DNA from: Bacteroidales bacterium
GTDB lineage: Bacteria > Bacteroidota > Bacteroidia > Bacteroidales > Muribaculaceae
Assembly (NCBI GenBank): GCA_004553095.1
Contig: SFMJ01000019.1
Location: 1-16,406, forward strand
Direction of reading: 5' to 3'
Length of the DNA: 16,406 nt
Position 1 is the first letter of the stretch, and the number at the start of each line of letters is the position of its first letter. Under the pieces are notes generated by a model, which saw only the letters and a program-made list of their open reading frames with translations, was not told where the DNA came from and searched no databases. Below are positions 13,803-16,406 of the stretch, piece by piece. The translations under genes were made by a program, and so were the position numbers.

Positions 13803-15131
13803 ATGTCTACAAAAAAAGCAGAAGCACCCAAGGGTAAACTTGGTGTTATGGTGGTAGGTCTTGGTGCCGTATCATCAACATTCATGACCGGTGTCCTGAT
13901 GACTCGCAAGGGTCTGGCAAAGCCTATCGGTTCGATGACTCAGTATGATAAGATCCGCGTAGGACGCGGTGAGGATAAGAAGTATCTCCACTACAAGGAC
14001 ATCGTGCCTCTGGCAGATCTCAATGACATTGTATTCGGCGCATGGGATGTATATCCTGCCAACGCCTACGAGTCTGCGATCAATGCTGAGGTGCTCAAGG
14101 AGAAAGATATCAACCCTGTTAAGGAGGAGCTCGAGGCTATCAAGCCTTTGAAGGCTGCTTTCGACCATAACTATGCAAAGCGTCTTAATGGCGACAATGT
14201 AAAGCAGGTTAAGGATCGTTGGGATATGACCGAGCAGATCCGTGAAGATATCCGCAATTTCAAGGCTACTACAGGTGTAGAGCGTGTAGTAGTGCTCTGG
14301 GCTGCTTCTACTGAGGTATATGTGCCCGTTGACGAGAAGATCCATGGCACAGTGGCTGCTCTTGAGGCTGCCATGAAGGCTGACGACAAGGATCATATCG
14401 CTCCTTCTATGTGCTATGCTTACGCTGCACTTTCTGAGGGTTGCCCCTTCATCATGGGTGCTCCCAACACTACAGTAGACATCCCCGCTATGTGGGAACT
14501 CGCTGAGAAGACCGGTATGCCTATCGCAGGTAAGGACTTCAAGACCGGCCAGACTCTCGTGAAGTCAGGTTTCGCTCCCATCATCGGCACTCGTTGCCTC
14601 GGTCTGAGCGGCTGGTTCTCTACCAATATCCTCGGCAACCGCGACGGTCTCGTGCTCGATGAGCCCGCTAACTTCCGTACTAAAGAGGTGTCTAAACTCT
14701 CTACTCTCGAGAGCATCCTCGTGCCCGAAAAGCAGCCCGACCTCTATGGCCATGGCAATGACGAAGATACTCAATACTATCACAAGGTGCGTATCAACTA
14801 TTATCCTCCTCGCAATGACAACAAAGAGGGTTGGGATAACATCGATATCTTCGGCTGGATGGGCTATCCTATGCAGATCAAGATCAACTTCCTCTGCCGC
14901 GACTCTATCCTCGCTGCTCCCCTCTGCCTCGACCTCGTATTGCTCAGCGACCTCGCTATGCGCGCCGGCCGTTATGGCACTCAGCGCTTCTTGAGCTTCT
15001 TCCTCAAGAGCCCGATGCACGACTACACTGTCGGCGAGGTGCCCGTAAACCACCTCTTCCAGCAGTACACCATGCTTAAGAATGCTATCCGCGAGATGGG
15101 TGGCTTCGAAGCTGACGAGGAAATCGACTAA
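13803..15131 (+). CDS. Inositol-1-phosphate synthase
   Basis: This cytosolic enzyme converts glucose-6-phosphate to 1L-myo-inositol-1-phosphate (D-inositol-3-phosphate) using bound NAD. The 442-residue protein has an NAD-binding VGLGAVSSTFMTG motif (18-30), the NTTVDIPAMWELAE segment (222-235) and the active-site GKDFKTGQTLVKSGFAPII region (243-261), all typical of MIPS. It ends with PMHDYTVGEVP and a tail rich in acidic residues. It resembles the Bacteroides enzyme whose structure was reported. It supplies the headgroup for the cluster. Codon choice shifts relative to neighbours, with frequent GCT and TCT where the lipid genes favour GCC and TCG; this fits high expression. A strong terminator follows. 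The ATG at 13803 is the first in frame after the leader. Confidence 0.95.
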   Translation: MSTKKAEAPKGKLGVMVVGLGAVSSTFMTGVLMTRKGLAKPIGSMTQYDKIRVGRGEDKKYLHYKDIVPLADLNDIVFGAWDVYPANAYESAINAEVLKEKDINPVKEELEAIKPLKAAFDHNYAKRLNGDNVKQVKDRWDMTEQIREDIRNFKATTGVERVVVLWAASTEVYVPVDEKIHGTVAALEAAMKADDKDHIAPSMCYAYAALSEGCPFIMGAPNTTVDIPAMWELAEKTGMPIAGKDFKTGQTLVKSGFAPIIGTRCLGLSGWFSTNILGNRDGLVLDEPANFRTKEVSKLSTLESILVPEKQPDLYGHGNDEDTQYYHKVRINYYPPRNDNKEGWDNIDIFGWMGYPMQIKINFLCRDSILAAPLCLDLVLLSDLAMRAGRYGTQRFLSFFLKSPMHDYTVGEVPVNHLFQQYTMLKNAIREMGGFEADEEID

Positions 15132-15153
15132 TAAATACTTTTCCATAATGCCT

Positions 15154-15194
15154 GAGTGTATCAAAATTTCGGTTTTGATACACTCTTTTTTTTT
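15154..15194 (+). terminator. Terminator after inositol-phosphate synthase
   Basis: GAGTGTATCAAAA (15154-15166) pairs perfectly with TTTTGATACACTC (15173-15185) around TTTCGG, followed by nine T residues (15186-15194). It is the strongest terminator in the window. Confidence 0.95.
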
Positions 15195-15204
15195 GCTAAC
15201 TTTG
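15174..15204 (+). promoter_or_regulatory. trmD promoter
   Basis: TAACTTTG (15197-15204) matches the Bacteroidetes -7 consensus exactly. TTTG (15174-15177) lies 19 bases upstream as the -33 box and is inside the 3' arm of the preceding terminator. The leader starts near 15210 and contains the seven-base repeats. Confidence 0.75.
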
Positions 15205-15221
15205 CAGCTGAATTGATGTGT

Positions 15222-15263
15222 AATGCATAATGTATAATGCATAATTCACAATACATAATCCAT
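15222..15263 (+). repeat. Six heptamer tandem repeats in the trmD leader
   Basis: Six consecutive seven-base units read AATGCAT, AATGTAT, AATGCAT, AATTCAC, AATACAT and AATCCAT. A seventh partial unit starts AATTGGC. The register AATNNAT is kept throughout with one exception in the fourth unit. The repeat ends 11 bases before the ATG. Similar AATTCAT-like heptamers occur in Bacteroidetes intergenic DNA, from memory. Confidence 0.7.
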
Positions 15264-15274
15264 AATTGGCTGAT

Positions 15275-15958
15275 ATGAGAATTGACCTACTCACCGTCGT
15301 GCCGGAGATGCTTGAGGCTTTCTTCGGAAGTTCGATTTTGAAGCGTGCCCAGGACAAGGGACTCGCTGAAATACATGTGCACAATCTTCGTGATTACACC
15401 ACGAGTCGTCATCGCAAGGTGGATGATTATCCCTTCGGAGGGGAGGCGGGGATGGTGATGCAGATACAGCCGATCGATGCATGCATCTCTGCTCTCAAGG
15501 CAGAACGTGACTATGATGAGGTGATATTTATGACACCTGATGGGGAGCAGTTCAATCAGCAGATAGCCAATTCTCTTTCGCTCTTGGAGAATGTAATAAT
15601 CCTATGCGGGCATTATAAGGGAGTCGACTGGAGGGTACGTGAGCATCTTATCACACGCGAGATCTCGATCGGCGATTATGTGCTGACCGGAGGCGAGTTG
15701 CCGGGTGCTGTGGTGGCTGATGCTGTGGTGCGTCTACTTCCGGGGGTGATTGGCGATGAGCAGTCTGCCCTCTCCGATTCGTTTCAGGATGGACTGTTGG
15801 CGCCGCCGGTATATTCTCGCCCTGCCGAGTATAAGGGATGGCGTGTGCCCGATATCCTTCTGTCGGGGCATGAGGCGAAGATCGCCGAGTGGCGATATGA
15901 GCAGGCATTGGAGCGCACCCGTCGCCTGCGGCCCGATTTGCTCGAAGATAAACAATAA
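15275..15958 (+). CDS. trmD: tRNA (guanine-37-N1)-methyltransferase
   Basis: TrmD methylates N1 of G37 next to the anticodon, preventing frameshifts. With the ATG at 15275 the protein is 227 residues, beginning MRIDLLTVVPEM as in the family; a TTG nine bases upstream in frame is less likely. The trefoil-knot SAM-binding region includes PFGGEAGMV (53-61), LCGHYKGVDWR and EISIGDYVLTGGELPG, with the conserved GDEQSA and SDSF that follow. Length matches the usual 220-250. The gene is transcribed from its own promoter just downstream of the inositol-phosphate synthase terminator and has a terminator after it, so it appears to be a separate unit. Confidence 0.96.
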   Translation: MRIDLLTVVPEMLEAFFGSSILKRAQDKGLAEIHVHNLRDYTTSRHRKVDDYPFGGEAGMVMQIQPIDACISALKAERDYDEVIFMTPDGEQFNQQIANSLSLLENVIILCGHYKGVDWRVREHLITREISIGDYVLTGGELPGAVVADAVVRLLPGVIGDEQSALSDSFQDGLLAPPVYSRPAEYKGWRVPDILLSGHEAKIAEWRYEQALERTRRLRPDLLEDKQ

Positions 15959-15962
15959 AGAT

Positions 15963-15991
15963 AGAGCGCGTTCTTGCGAGCGCGCTCTTTT
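15963..15991 (+). terminator. trmD terminator containing the AGAGCGCG repeat
   Basis: AGAGCGCG (15963-15970) pairs with CGCGCTCT (15981-15988). The 10-base loop can extend the stem by three pairs around TTGC. Only four T residues follow (15988-15991). The left arm, AGAGCGCGTTCTT, matches 12 of 13 bases of the 17-base repeat at 11787. It lies between convergent genes and could act weakly on both strands. Confidence 0.75.
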
Positions 15992-16015
15992 GCAATAATA
16001 TGTCGGATGGTCGAG

Positions 16016-16406
16016 TTATTTCAGAAATTGCTTCTCGCGGAGCAGGGCGAGGAACGTGGCTGAGAAGTCTTCGTTCATTTGTCGCGGGTATCTTATGTCG
16101 GTGAAGACCTGAGCCAAGGACTCTTTGCCATTTTCTTCGACGAATTTGCGGTTGGGGGCATATTCATCTTTGGCTTTGAATTGCTCCAAGATATCGGCAT
16201 CGCTATCGGGGCGATATTTCTCGTGGTGTGCCACGGCAGCGAGGGGAAGTCGTTCGGTTTCGACTCCCTCTTCGGCGGGCCAACCTATAGTGATGCAAGC
16301 CACCGGGATGCAGAGGTCGGGGAGGTCGAGAGTCTTGGAGATCATAGCGGCGTTGTAGGTAACGGTGCCGAGATAGCAAGTGCCGAGTCCGAGGCTCTCA
16401 GCGGCA
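16016..16406 (-). CDS. Nitroreductase family protein, C-terminal part (runs off the window)
   Basis: The minus-strand frame is open to the window edge and the true start lies beyond it; about 130 C-terminal residues are visible. The segment AAESLGLGTCYLGTV is the conserved FMN-binding region of nitroreductases, followed by PVACITIGWPAE, which precedes the C-terminal arm. The tail (ESLAQVFTDIRYPRQMNEDFS) resembles the oxidoreductases annotated as nitroreductase in Bacteroidales. These FMN enzymes reduce nitro or quinone compounds with NAD(P)H; the substrate here is unknown. It converges on trmD, with the terminator at 15963-15991 between them. Confidence 0.85.
   Translation of the reverse strand, partial: AAESLGLGTCYLGTVTYNAAMISKTLDLPDLCIPVACITIGWPAEEGVETERLPLAAVAHHEKYRPDSDADILEQFKAKDEYAPNRKFVEENGKESLAQVFTDIRYPRQMNEDFSATFLALLREKQFLK

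Noticed and set aside
15266..15274. TTG start for trmD, three codons upstream
   Set aside because: The ATG at 15275 gives the family's MRIDLLTVVP start, and the TTG lies directly against the AT heptamer repeat.
1..16406. CRISPR array, tRNA, rRNA or insertion sequence
   Set aside because: No spaced direct repeats, cloverleaf-like sequences, rRNA segments or transposase frames were recognised in the window.

Overview
The window looks like chromosomal DNA from a gut Bacteroidales, probably family Muribaculaceae (S24-7) or a close relative. Three things suggest this. Three leaders carry exact matches to the Bacteroidetes TAnnTTTG -7 promoter box. Starts lack Shine-Dalgarno sequences and sit in A-rich contexts. 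The gene content (DUF2795 miniprotein, PpiD-like 711-residue protein, inositol-lipid genes) is typical of the phylum. The family-level call is inference; no 16S gene or marker search was possible.

Layout. Positions 1-1000 hold two minus-strand genes, a DUF2795 miniprotein and a PduO-type cobalamin adenosyltransferase. Positions 1001-1437 form a divergent regulatory region ending in a metK leader with a SAM-II-type pseudoknot aptamer and an intrinsic terminator upstream of the start codon. metK (1438-2781) and a PpiD/SurA-like periplasmic folding factor (2913-5048) follow, each closed by a terminator. From 5173 to 13503 ten genes run on the plus strand with gaps of at most 52 bases and no obvious internal terminator: rlmN, pdxA, a sugar-type nucleotidyltransferase, an ATP-grasp enzyme, pgpA, a GtrA-family membrane protein, a PIP-synthase-like CDP-alcohol phosphatidyltransferase, an Aur1-like PAP2 enzyme, a second and divergent CDP-alcohol phosphatidyltransferase, and a HAD phosphatase. 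A 299-base AT-rich leader precedes the inositol-1-phosphate synthase gene (13803-15131). trmD (15275-15958) and the C-terminal part of a nitroreductase on the minus strand end the window.

How the genes work together. Eight of these genes (7382-12794 plus the HAD gene), together with inositol-phosphate synthase, look like an inositol-phospholipid and inositol-sphingolipid locus. The core route would be glucose-6-phosphate to inositol-phosphate (synthase), then phosphatidylinositol phosphate (CDP-alcohol transferase with the full catalytic motif), then phosphatidylinositol (PgpA or HAD phosphatase), then phosphoinositol dihydroceramide (Aur1-like PAP2 enzyme with the APPWY and PSLH motifs). A related locus is known in Bacteroides thetaiotaomicron. 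Three genes are not needed for that core route: the nucleotidyltransferase, the ATP-grasp enzyme and the second transferase with an altered catalytic motif. They suggest a parallel CDP-inositol branch or further headgroup modification, and are the best candidates for undescribed chemistry.

Other structure: a perfect 17-base inverted repeat overlaps the stop codons of pgpA and the Aur1-like gene and so brackets the gtrA/PIP-synthase/Aur1 block. There is a degenerate seven-base tandem repeat in the trmD leader, and promoters whose -33 box lies inside the preceding terminator.
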